DNA from: Enterococcus pingfangensis
Lineage (GTDB): Bacteria; Bacillota; Bacilli; Lactobacillales; Enterococcaceae
NCBI RefSeq assembly: GCF_005405205.1
Contig: NZ_BJDP01000011.1
Span: forward strand, 1-64,000
DNA: 64,000 bases
Reading direction: 5' to 3'
Under the pieces are notes generated by a model. That model was given only the letters and a program-made list of their open reading frames with translations, searched no databases and had not been told where the DNA came from. The translations under genes and the position numbers were made by a program. How positions within the stretch are numbered: position 1 is the first letter of the stretch; the number at the start of each line of letters is the position of its first letter. This document shows positions 52,988 to 60,412 of this stretch, piece by piece.

Positions 52988-53461
52988 TTATAGCAATCCT
53001 TCAATTGCTTGTGAACCCTGATCAGGAATTACATGAATCTTCATTTTTACATTCTGACCAACAATCTTTCTAAAGGTTTCTTTTTCTTCTTCTGATGCAG
53101 AAATATTTTTATAAAATGTTTTGCGGTCTTTTCGTGCGCCCATTCCACCGATAATAATCTCATCAAACTTCACGCCGTTTTCAATCAATTTCCAATATGT
53201 TTGCGGTTCTTTAGCCAAAACAATAATCTTATGCCCATCTGGAACATTAGCAAGCAACTCTGCACCGGCTGTGACATCTAAAATAGATAACTTGATTCCA
53301 TTAGGTACAGCCATTGACATAATTGATTTGGTAAACTCATCGGCTGCTGTTGCGTCATCCACGATGACGATATGATTTCCTCCTGTAAATTGTAGCCACG
53401 CAGTCATTACTTGCCCGTGAATCAAACGATCATCGATTCTTGCTAATACGATTTCTCCCAT
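52988..53461 (-). CDS. PTS mannose/sorbose-family IIB component, 157 aa
   Basis: Phosphorylated His15 is in RIDDRLIHGQVMTAW, the signature of Man-family IIB. It takes phosphate from IIA and passes it to the incoming sugar. Soluble. Between IIA and IIC with short gaps of about 25 bases. Confidence 0.93.
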   Translation of the reverse strand: MGEIVLARIDDRLIHGQVMTAWLQFTGGNHIVIVDDATAADEFTKSIMSMAVPNGIKLSILDVTAGAELLANVPDGHKIIVLAKEPQTYWKLIENGVKFDEIIIGGMGARKDRKTFYKNISASEEEKETFRKIVGQNVKMKIHVIPDQGSQAIEGLL

Positions 53462-53486
53462 TTCTATACACTCCTAATTTTTATTT

Positions 53487-53918
53487 TCACCTGTTTGAAT
53501 TTTTTTCTAGTTTTTCCATTTCTTCCAAAAATTCTTTGATGCCTTCTTTTCCCGCAGTCATGGCTGCTTGATACATTGTTTCTAAATCTGCACCAATCAT
53601 TCGTTGATTAAAAACTTCAATAATCAGTGGTAAATTCACTCCTGAGATCAAGCGATAACTATGATCCTTCAATTTATTAAAAGATAAAGCTGTTTGATTG
53701 TATGGACTCGCAGAAAATAGGTCAGCTAAAACTAAAACCCCATCTCCTTTATCTAACTGACGAATGCTCGCTTGAATTTTTTCTCCAAATTCAACAATAT
53801 CATCACCATGTCTCAATCCTAAAGTTTGGTACTCTTCTTGCTCGCCCATAATCAGGCTTAAACCATCCATTATTCCTTTAGCCATTTCACCGTGAGTAAC
53901 GATTAGTATTCCTGTCAT
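53487..53918 (-). CDS. PTS mannose-family IIA component, 143 aa
   Basis: Phosphorylated His9 is in ILIVTHGEMAKGI; VLADLFSASPYNQTA follows, both typical of Man-family IIA. Separate from IIB, unlike the ManX fusion. ATG at 53918 has GAGGTGAA seven bases upstream; the GTG three codons earlier lies within that site. Confidence 0.92.
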   Translation of the reverse strand: MTGILIVTHGEMAKGIMDGLSLIMGEQEEYQTLGLRHGDDIVEFGEKIQASIRQLDKGDGVLVLADLFSASPYNQTALSFNKLKDHSYRLISGVNLPLIIEVFNQRMIGADLETMYQAAMTAGKEGIKEFLEEMEKLEKNSNR

Positions 53919-53951
53919 ATTTTTCACCTCATTTTTTCTTTGATTTGAAAC

Positions 53952-55025
53952 TTACCAATCGAAATGCATAACTGTCTTATTCCAACCAGGATTTTCAACA
54001 AATTTTTCCATAACTTGTCTAAAATCTTCACCACTTGAGATTTCAGAAAGATGTTCTGGTAAAATTTTGCTTAATGCTTTACGATAGTCTGGATTCATCA
54101 TTCCTTTAATTACAGCTTCAAAATCAATTGTTGATGAGCGGCTGCTACCATGAGCAGTAATTCCTTTTTCCAATATATCTCTTGTATCAAGCGGTACCAA
54201 TTCTTCTGTAACTCCCATAAAAATGATATCTGCCAATGAATCTGCAAGCTCAATTGCTTGATTAAGAGCACTCTCACTAAATTTACCACCTGTACATTCA
54301 ATCAAAACATCAAATTTTTCTTCTGAATTTTTAAAATCATAAGTCAATACATTTTCAGTTCGAGCAAAATCAAAATGTGCAAGCTTATCATCTGCTGCAC
54401 CAAAAACTACAAAACGATCTGAATTGATTCCATATAAATATTTCAACATGACGGCAGTGAAGTAACCTACAGGCCCATCTCCAAAAAGCGCAACATGAGT
54501 ATCCACTTTTTTCAATTTGTCTTCTACATGGCTAATCGCATGGTGAGAAACAGAAGACAACTCAGACAAAACAGCAATTTCATTAGGAACTTCATCCGGA
54601 ATCCGTACTAAGCATTCTTCTGGATGAACTAAACGGCTCTGTGCCATTCCATCATATCCGCTACCCAAGAATGCATTTCCTTTTGAATAATTCACAGGAA
54701 CACCAGGTTTTTGTTGGATTTCTGGATGTAAAATTTGTCCTGGTATATTGGGTACAACTACTACACGATCACCTACAGTAAATTTATCTGATTGAGTTTC
54801 TTTAACAACTCCTATCCCCTCGTGCAATAAAGCCATAGGTAATTTTTTTGCTAAAGCCTCTGGTCTCCGTAATCCTGCAAAATATCTTAAATCTGCGTGA
54901 CAAATACTAGCATAAGTCGGCTCTACTGCTACCCAATTTTTAGGGATTTCTCTCTCTTTATTAACTTCTTTAATCACTCCTGGCTCAACTAGACTAAAGA
55001 CTCTTGATTCAACCGAATTTCCCAT
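53952..55025 (-). CDS. TarJ-like polyol-phosphate dehydrogenase, 357 aa
   Basis: Medium-chain dehydrogenase without the four-cysteine structural zinc loop. The catalytic ligands are in ASICHADLRYFAG and ALLHEGIGVV, the same arrangement as TarJ, the ribulose 5-phosphate reductase of teichoic acid synthesis. Here it heads a PTS operon rather than a tar cluster, so it likely works on an imported pentitol or related polyol phosphate. No TarI/TarK genes nearby. GGGGAGG precedes the ATG. Confidence 0.83.
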   Translation of the reverse strand: MGNSVESRVFSLVEPGVIKEVNKEREIPKNWVAVEPTYASICHADLRYFAGLRRPEALAKKLPMALLHEGIGVVKETQSDKFTVGDRVVVVPNIPGQILHPEIQQKPGVPVNYSKGNAFLGSGYDGMAQSRLVHPEECLVRIPDEVPNEIAVLSELSSVSHHAISHVEDKLKKVDTHVALFGDGPVGYFTAVMLKYLYGINSDRFVVFGAADDKLAHFDFARTENVLTYDFKNSEEKFDVLIECTGGKFSESALNQAIELADSLADIIFMGVTEELVPLDTRDILEKGITAHGSSRSSTIDFEAVIKGMMNPDYRKALSKILPEHLSEISSGEDFRQVMEKFVENPGWNKTVMHFDW

Positions 55026-55050
55026 TACAATTTCCTCCCCATTGCTAAGC

Positions 55051-55078
55051 GCTCGTTATCGCTCTTGTTAACTCGTTA
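55051..55078. promoter_or_regulatory. DeoR-regulator operator candidates in the PTS leader
   Basis: GCTCGTTATCGC (55051-55062) and CTCGTTA (55072-55078) lie just after the PTS operon start point. The 12-base unit recurs exactly at 55267-55278 before the regulator promoter. Confidence 0.55.
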
Positions 55079-55081
55079 ATG

Positions 55082-55118
55082 AGTATACCATTCTGAAACA
55101 CGTTTGTAAACGCTTTAA
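55082..55118 (-). promoter_or_regulatory. PTS operon promoter overlapped by a cre site
   Basis: Minus-strand TTTACA (55105-55110), 17-base spacer, TATACT (55082-55087). TGTAAACGCTTTAA (55105-55118) matches the CcpA cre consensus with one mismatch and covers the -35 box, so carbon catabolite repression is expected. Confidence 0.7.
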
Positions 55119-55266
55119 ATAGAAAATACTAATTATTTTTGTACAACACGTTTATTTATAGTAAACACTATCCTTTTTTTACTATAATAATTATATGGAA
55201 CAACAATTATTTTTCACCTATTAATTTATGAGAACTTAGATTTCTTATAGCGTTACGCTCGAAAAT

Positions 55267-55278
55267 GCTCGTTATCGC
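55267..55278. promoter_or_regulatory. Second DeoR-regulator operator candidate
   Basis: Exact copy of GCTCGTTATCGC, 20 bases before the -35 of the regulator promoter. A related CGTTACGCTCG precedes it at 55253-55263. Confidence 0.5.
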
Positions 55279-55298
55279 ACTATATATCTCTTTTTATA

Positions 55299-55327
55299 TT
55301 GACACATTCCAGTATTTTCCATAGACT
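55299..55327 (+). promoter_or_regulatory. Promoter of the DeoR-family regulator
   Basis: TTGACA (55299-55304), 17-base spacer, TAGACT (55322-55327), about 57 bases before the start codon. Confidence 0.65.
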
Positions 55328-55383
55328 GAAAAGTGAAAGTAGCTTTTTAAAATATCTATAAAACTTATAGGAAGGTGAATAAA

Positions 55384-56157
55384 ATGCTCACAGGCGAGCG
55401 GAGAGTAAGATTGTTAGAAGAAATTGAAAAAAAACAATTTATTTCTGTAATACAACTATCTGAAATATTTCAGGTTCATGAGACTACTATTCGAAGAGAT
55501 CTTGATGAATTAGAATCACAGGGTCTTGTTATACGAATTCATGGCGGTGTCGTTCCAGCAAGTATCAAACATGATGAACCAGTGTTTGAAGATCGTGCAA
55601 CTGAAAATATGCTTGAGAAAACAAATATTGGAAAATATGCTACTAAGTATATAAAAAGCGGGGAAGCTATCATTTTAGATTCTGGAACGACAACATTGCA
55701 AATTGCTAAGACGCTAAATGAAATGCCTCATTTACAAGACATTACGATTATTACTAATGATGTAAATATTGCTTCTGTTCTTCGATCTAATCGAAATATT
55801 ACTACCATTGTTACCGGTGGGACGCTTTTTCATGATAGCTACATGTTGAATGGTCAAATTGCTAATGAGACCCTACATAAGCTCAGCGTAGATAAAATTT
55901 TCGTTGCTACTCCTGCCCTTAACGTAGAAAAAGGTCTAACTCATTTCAATGAGTTATTAATTGCGACTAAAAAAAATATGATCGAAGCATCAGCAAAAAA
56001 AATCGTTGTTACTGATCATACAAAGATTGGGCGACGAGCTTTGTATACCTTTCTTCCTATTGATCAGATTGACTTACTGATTACTGATAATCAAACAGAT
56101 AAAAAGCTAATTGATGAGATGTATAAAAATGGAATTAAACGGATTGAAACTATTTAG
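55384..56157 (+). CDS. DeoR/GlpR-family repressor of the PTS operon, 257 aa
   Basis: N-terminal helix-turn-helix (residues 18-55: ISVIQLSEIFQVHETTIRRDL, read as two helices, then GLVIRIHGGVV wing) and a C-terminal sugar-phosphate-sensing DeoRC domain with ILDSGTTTLQIAKTL and VTDHTKIGRRAL. ATG at 55384 is eight bases after AGGAAGG. Divergent from the PTS operon with repeated operator-like sites between. The ligand should be a phosphorylated pathway intermediate. Confidence 0.9.
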   Translation: MLTGERRVRLLEEIEKKQFISVIQLSEIFQVHETTIRRDLDELESQGLVIRIHGGVVPASIKHDEPVFEDRATENMLEKTNIGKYATKYIKSGEAIILDSGTTTLQIAKTLNEMPHLQDITIITNDVNIASVLRSNRNITTIVTGGTLFHDSYMLNGQIANETLHKLSVDKIFVATPALNVEKGLTHFNELLIATKKNMIEASAKKIVVTDHTKIGRRALYTFLPIDQIDLLITDNQTDKKLIDEMYKNGIKRIETI

Positions 56158-56189
56158 TAAAAAATAATCTTCTTTTTTTAAATCACTGC

Positions 56190-56236
56190 GAATAGAGCGA
56201 AGAAACCTTGTTTCGTAAGGTTTCTTTGCTCTATTC
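56190..56236. terminator. Shared hairpin between the regulator and tag-like genes
   Basis: GAATAGAGC and AAGAAACC arms pair with AGGTTTCTT and GCTCTATTC in a long stem, between converging genes. It lacks a strong T-run but is placed like a bidirectional terminator and includes the end of the minus-strand gene. Confidence 0.6.
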
Positions 56237-56737
56237 TATTATCTGATCTTGAATAATCCCAGCGGCTTTAAGGAACATACAAGTAACGACTGGTCCAACG
56301 TAGGAAAAACCGCGTTTCTTCATATCTTTAGCGATCACCGTAGCTTCTGGCAACGTGTTAGGTACTTCAGCTCTCAGCTCATACTCATGGATGATCGGCA
56401 CGCCGCCCACAAAATCCCAAAGATATTCAGCAAAGCTACCATAGTCTTTCAGCAGTGTAACGATTGCTCGAGCATTTAGTATCACTGCTCTGATTTTCCG
56501 TGGATTGCGGATCATTTCAGGATCGTTGGCAATTCGTTCAAGATCTTCCGGGAAAAAGGCCGCGACTTGATGGAAATCCATGTCACAAAAATTTCTTTCA
56601 AAAATTTCCCGCTTGCCGGCAGCTATTTGCCAGCTCAGTCCCGCCTGAAAAACGCCGACTGTCAATAATAAAAACAACATCCGATCATCTTGTGTTGGTT
56701 TTCCCCATTGATCGCTGTACCATTGTGATTTCTTCAT
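56231..56737 (-). CDS. DNA-3-methyladenine glycosylase I-like protein, zinc ligands missing, 168 aa
   Basis: Related to Tag: QAGLSW, RNPRKIRAVILNARAI and FVGGVPI have Tag counterparts, and FSYVGPVVTCMFLKAAGI is the helix-hairpin region. But the N-terminal CxW cysteine is Ser, the YHDxEWG histidine is absent (YSDQWG), and the C-terminal zinc residues are missing. The position of the catalytic Glu, eight residues before the Trp of AGLSW, is Gly. So it is a paralogue whose activity is in doubt. ATG 56737 follows GAGGTGGA. Confidence 0.78.
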   Translation of the reverse strand: MKKSQWYSDQWGKPTQDDRMLFLLLTVGVFQAGLSWQIAAGKREIFERNFCDMDFHQVAAFFPEDLERIANDPEMIRNPRKIRAVILNARAIVTLLKDYGSFAEYLWDFVGGVPIIHEYELRAEVPNTLPEATVIAKDMKKRGFSYVGPVVTCMFLKAAGIIQDQIIE

Positions 56738-57047
56738 GAATTCCACCTCTGTCTAATCATACAAAAACTACCTACTATTCAGCCAGTGTTTTAACTTTTT
56801 TATGTCTTCTATCAAATCACCGTTTTTTTAGCTGCTGGTGATAAAATATCTTTTGATGAATTATTTTTCATTTTTTTAACGGACTAAGCAGCTCATGAAG
56901 CCTTTACGCTTGCGATGCTCAAAAGGAATGATAGAATAAAGAGTCCTACTAAACTAGTGGTCTCACTCCTTTTGATTTTTGTTGATCAAAATGGATGTAG
57001 CGACTGCTCTGACCATGTTTTAGCATTTTAGAAAAATGATTTTTCAA
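56738..57047. other. Intergenic region upstream of the ABC exporter
   Basis: CAAAAGGA (56920-56927) and TCCTTTTG (56967-56974) followed by ATTTTTG form a large-loop terminator-like hairpin on the plus strand. No gene is recognisable. Confidence 0.4.
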
Positions 57048-57076
57048 TTGACTATTTACATCGTCAGAATTAGTAA
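57048..57076 (+). promoter_or_regulatory. Promoter of the ABC exporter operon
   Basis: TTGACT, 17-base spacer, TAGTAA, 24 bases before the ATG of the ATPase gene. Confidence 0.55.
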
Positions 57077-57099
57077 AAAATACATAAGGAGTACAGTTA

Positions 57100-58017
57100 A
57101 TGAGCAATGCATTAGAAATAAAAGATTTAAAAAAAGTATACGCGACTGGCGTTGAAGCGTTAAAGGGAATCGATCTGACTGTTGAGGCAGGCGATTTCTA
57201 TGCGCTATTAGGTCCTAACGGCGCTGGAAAATCCACGACGATTGGGATCATCACTTCTTTAGTCAATAAAACTGCCGGCAATGTCAAAGTTTTCGACTAT
57301 GATTTAGATAAGGATTTAGTGATGGCCAAACAACAAATTGGTTTGGTTCCGCAAGAATTCAATTTCAATCCTTTTGAAACAGTTCAGCAAATCGTCGTCA
57401 ACCAAGCCGGATACTACGGCGTGCCCCGCAAAGAAGCCTTGATTCGCAGTGAAAAATATTTGAAACAATCCGACTTATGGGAGAAACGCAATGTACGTGC
57501 CCGGATGCTTTCTGGCGGTATGAAGCGTCGTTTGATGATCGCTCGAGCATTGATGCACGAACCGCGTCTGCTGATCTTAGATGAACCGACTGCTGGTGTT
57601 GATATTGAATTACGCCGGGAAATGTGGGGTTTTCTTAAAGAACTAAATGAAAATGGCACAACGATCATTTTAACGACTCATTACTTAGAAGAAGCGGAGA
57701 TGCTTTGCCGCAATATCGGGATCATTCAATCTGGAGAATTGATCGAAAACACTAGCATGAAATCATTATTAGCTAAACTACAATTTGAAACATTTATTTT
57801 TGATTTGGCTCCTTACGACAAAAAACCTGAGATCCATGGCTTCAAACATACTTTTGAAGACGATCAGACTCTCGAAGTAGAAGTCATTCGCGATCAAGGG
57901 ATCAACGGTGTCTTCGAACAATTATCAAACCAAGGAATCCAAGTCCTTTCTATGCGAAACAAATCCAATCGCTTAGAAGAACTATTCCTAAAAATCACGG
58001 AGGAAAAACATGTCTAA
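57100..58017 (+). CDS. ABC transporter ATP-binding protein (YadG type), 305 aa
   Basis: Walker A GPNGAGKST near residue 43, Q-loop LVPQEFNFN, signature LSGGMKRRLMIARAL, Walker B LLILDEPTAGVD and the switch histidine in LTTHYLEE. A C-terminal extension of about 85 residues follows. Matches the YadG-type ABC-2 family exporters of drugs or polysaccharides. The permease starts 8 bases before this gene stops. AGGAG lies upstream. Confidence 0.92.
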   Translation: MSNALEIKDLKKVYATGVEALKGIDLTVEAGDFYALLGPNGAGKSTTIGIITSLVNKTAGNVKVFDYDLDKDLVMAKQQIGLVPQEFNFNPFETVQQIVVNQAGYYGVPRKEALIRSEKYLKQSDLWEKRNVRARMLSGGMKRRLMIARALMHEPRLLILDEPTAGVDIELRREMWGFLKELNENGTTIILTTHYLEEAEMLCRNIGIIQSGELIENTSMKSLLAKLQFETFIFDLAPYDKKPEIHGFKHTFEDDQTLEVEVIRDQGINGVFEQLSNQGIQVLSMRNKSNRLEELFLKITEEKHV

Positions 58018-58780
58018 TTTATACTTCACTGCTCTTAAAAGTCTGGCAGTCAAAGAAACCAATCGCTATTTACGGATCTGGGTGCAGACTTTAGTTCCGC
58101 CAGTCATCACTACTTCTTTATATTTTGTCATTTTTGGGAATTTGATCGGCGGCCGCATCGGTGATATGGCTGGGTTTTCTTACATGGAATTTATCGTACC
58201 CGGCTTGATCATGATGTCTGTGATCACCAGTTCTTACGCAAACGTCTCTTCTTCCTTCTTCTCGCAAAAGTTCCAAAAAAATATCGAAGAGATCTTAGTC
58301 GCACCGGTCCCTACTCATATCATTATTTGGGGATTTGTGATCGGCGGAATCGGACGAAGTGTGTTAGTCGGAGCACTAGTCACGATCATTTCACTATTTT
58401 TTGTTCTGCTTCATGTTTATTCATGGCTGATTATCATCATCACTTTATTGATGACGTCTATTTTATTTTCATTGGCAGGTTTATTAAATGGTATTTTTGC
58501 CCAATCTTTTGATGACGTTTCGATCGTACCGACATTTGTTTTACAACCGCTGACTTATTTAGGTGGTGTCTTCTATGCGATTTCGATGCTGCCGCCATTT
58601 TGGCAAGCCGTTTCAAAAATCAATCCGATCGTTTATATGATCTCTGGTTTCCGTTATGGTTTCCTTGGTGTCATGGATGTCTCAATCGTTGTATCGATGT
58701 CCGTCTTAGTACTATTTATCGTCGTTCTTTACAGCATTTGCTGGTATTTGATCGATCGCGGACGCGGATTAAGAAGTTAA
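58010..58780 (+). CDS. ABC-2 type permease (YadH type), 256 aa
   Basis: Six hydrophobic segments of the ABC-2 fold: NRYLRIWVQTLVPPVITTSLYF at the start (in two halves), then the FIVPGLIMMSVI and PLTYLGGVFYAISMLPPFW signatures. Forms the membrane half of the exporter with the preceding ATPase. Overlap implies coupled translation. Substrate unknown. Confidence 0.91.
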   Translation: MSNLYFTALKSLAVKETNRYLRIWVQTLVPPVITTSLYFVIFGNLIGGRIGDMAGFSYMEFIVPGLIMMSVITSSYANVSSSFFSQKFQKNIEEILVAPVPTHIIIWGFVIGGIGRSVLVGALVTIISLFFVLLHVYSWLIIIITLLMTSILFSLAGLLNGIFAQSFDDVSIVPTFVLQPLTYLGGVFYAISMLPPFWQAVSKINPIVYMISGFRYGFLGVMDVSIVVSMSVLVLFIVVLYSICWYLIDRGRGLRS

Positions 58781-58783
58781 ACA

Positions 58784-58828
58784 TAAAAAAACTGATTTTG
58801 AGTGAATACTCAAAATCAGTTTTTTTAT
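58784..58828. terminator. Bidirectional terminator
   Basis: ACTGATTTTGAGT / ACTCAAAATCAGT perfect 13-bp stem, A- and T-runs on both sides, between the ABC operon and truA. Confidence 0.88.
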
Positions 58829-59566
58829 TTAATAATAGACTTGGTCTAAGAATAGGCCTTGCGCAGGCGCTGTCTCACCAGCGGATTCTCTGACTTTATT
58901 TTCTAATACCTCATCGATAATTGTTACCGGCAGTTTTCCTGCACCGATCTCTAAAATAGTCCCCATTAAGATTCGGACCATTTTGTGCAAGAAACCATCA
59001 CCGATAAATGTGAAGTGCAACATGCTGCCTTCACGTTCGATTAAAATATTCTCAATCGTTCGAGTCGTTGATTTTTTAGTTTTTTTCAGCGCGGAAAAAC
59101 CAAGAAAATCATGTTTGCCGATCAGTTTCTCGCAAGCTTCGTTCATTTTTTCCATATCTAATGCTTGCGGGAAATAAAAGCTGTGATACCGTTCAAAAGC
59201 GGTTGGAACTGGATCATTCCAAACGTAATAACTATATTGTTTGCCTTTGACGTTATACCGTGCGTGGAAACGCTCCGGCATCTCTTCTACTTTTACCACT
59301 ACGATGTCGCTTGGCAAATAACGATTAAAAAAATCCAGCATCTCATTGCGAGCCATTTCAGAATTTGTTTTGAAATTTGCCACTTGTCCCCTAGCATGGG
59401 TGCCGGCATCCGTTCGGCCAGAACCAATGATTTCAATTTTCTCGCCAGTCATCTGGGCGATCACACTTTCAATTTTTCCTTGGATTGTTTTTTCTGAATC
59501 GCCCAAACGTTGCCAGCCAAGGTAGCGTTTGCCGTCATATTCGATTGTCAACTTGATATTTCGCAT
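58829..59566 (-). CDS. truA: tRNA pseudouridine(38-40) synthase, 245 aa
   Basis: Catalytic aspartate in GSGRTDAGTHARGQ near residue 53; IEYDGKRYLGWQ at the start and FLHKMVRILMGTILEIG near 200 are TruA hallmarks. It isomerises uridines 38-40 of the tRNA anticodon arm. Usually downstream of ecfT; here the ecf genes are not adjacent. GAGGA precedes the ATG. Confidence 0.95.
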   Translation of the reverse strand: MRNIKLTIEYDGKRYLGWQRLGDSEKTIQGKIESVIAQMTGEKIEIIGSGRTDAGTHARGQVANFKTNSEMARNEMLDFFNRYLPSDIVVVKVEEMPERFHARYNVKGKQYSYYVWNDPVPTAFERYHSFYFPQALDMEKMNEACEKLIGKHDFLGFSALKKTKKSTTRTIENILIEREGSMLHFTFIGDGFLHKMVRILMGTILEIGAGKLPVTIIDEVLENKVRESAGETAPAQGLFLDQVYY

Positions 59567-59644
59567 AGGATCTATCCTCCTCTAAAGTTTCACACTGAAT
59601 CACTGTACCACATAAGCTGAAGATGCTCTAGTAGGACAAAAAGA

Positions 59645-59680
59645 AAACTGAAACACAAATTAACAGTGCTTCAGCTTTTT
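59645..59680. terminator. Terminator between the DinB-like and truA genes
   Basis: CTGAAACAC / GTGCTTCAG stem with a nine-base loop and T/A-runs on both sides. It ends the DinB-like gene on the minus strand. Confidence 0.7.
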
Positions 59681-59702
59681 TGATCACCTTGCTTTAAAAA
59701 AA

Positions 59703-60212
59703 TCATTTTCCAATCACTAAACGTCTAGTGTAGACGGCTTGACCTGAATGCATTACGGCATCATCGATTGCTGAAACGATCCGGACTTGTCGCGTGACTG
59801 GCGGGTCCCAGTTTGTGTCGATCACATCAGAAAGACTCGTTTCATCGACTTTTTTCAAATAGTGTTTAGTAAATTCAATACTGACAGCCAAATAATCCAA
59901 TACTAATTGTCGATCAGTCACGACTACTTTGGCGGCTTCTGCTGGTGTATGGCGCCAATCTTCCGTGTCATCGGGTAAGTCTAAGCTAAATTTTTTTGAC
60001 CAACCATCACTCGTCCACAAAGGTTCTGTTTCATTTAAACCAGAAATTTGGATGTCCAACTCCCGTGCCGTGTGCCACATCAACCAAGTCACTGATTTGA
60101 TTAAAGGTGCGGGCATTTTGTTCGCTTCATCGATCGTCATTTGCTCAAAGGTCTCTTCAAAACGTTCCTGTGCACGATCCAGCATTTCTGTTGCTAATTG
60201 CAAGTCCTTCAT
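59703..60212 (-). CDS. DinB-family metal-dependent protein, 169 aa
   Basis: Four-helix DinB fold with metal-binding histidines expected in LMWHTARELDIQISG and DDAVMHSGQAVYTRRL. Family includes thiol-dependent transferases (bacillithiol S-transferase) and uncharacterised members. AGGAGGG precedes the ATG. Monocistronic. Function not predictable beyond possible thiol or detoxification chemistry. Confidence 0.85.
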   Translation of the reverse strand: MKDLQLATEMLDRAQERFEETFEQMTIDEANKMPAPLIKSVTWLMWHTARELDIQISGLNETEPLWTSDGWSKKFSLDLPDDTEDWRHTPAEAAKVVVTDRQLVLDYLAVSIEFTKHYLKKVDETSLSDVIDTNWDPPVTRQVRIVSAIDDAVMHSGQAVYTRRLVIGK

Positions 60213-60412
60213 CTTGATCCCTCCTAAGTTGCTACTTTCACTTTACTACAGTGAATTTTCACAGGCAACTTTTCCCCTTCATGCCGATTCTGTTATGGTA
60301 GAAAAAAGACTTTTGACCTGTTTTACCCTTCAAAAAGTTGACGCTGAATTTTAGCTGCTGCTCGATAGTTTAGATTAAGAGCGGTGACATTGCGTCACAG
60401 CTTTCTGAGATT

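Noticed and set aside
60350-60412. GTGAC-GCAAT-GTCAC hairpin after the second CoADR gene as a GTGACA-type terminator
   Set aside because: The stem is only 5 bp and no T-run follows on the minus strand.
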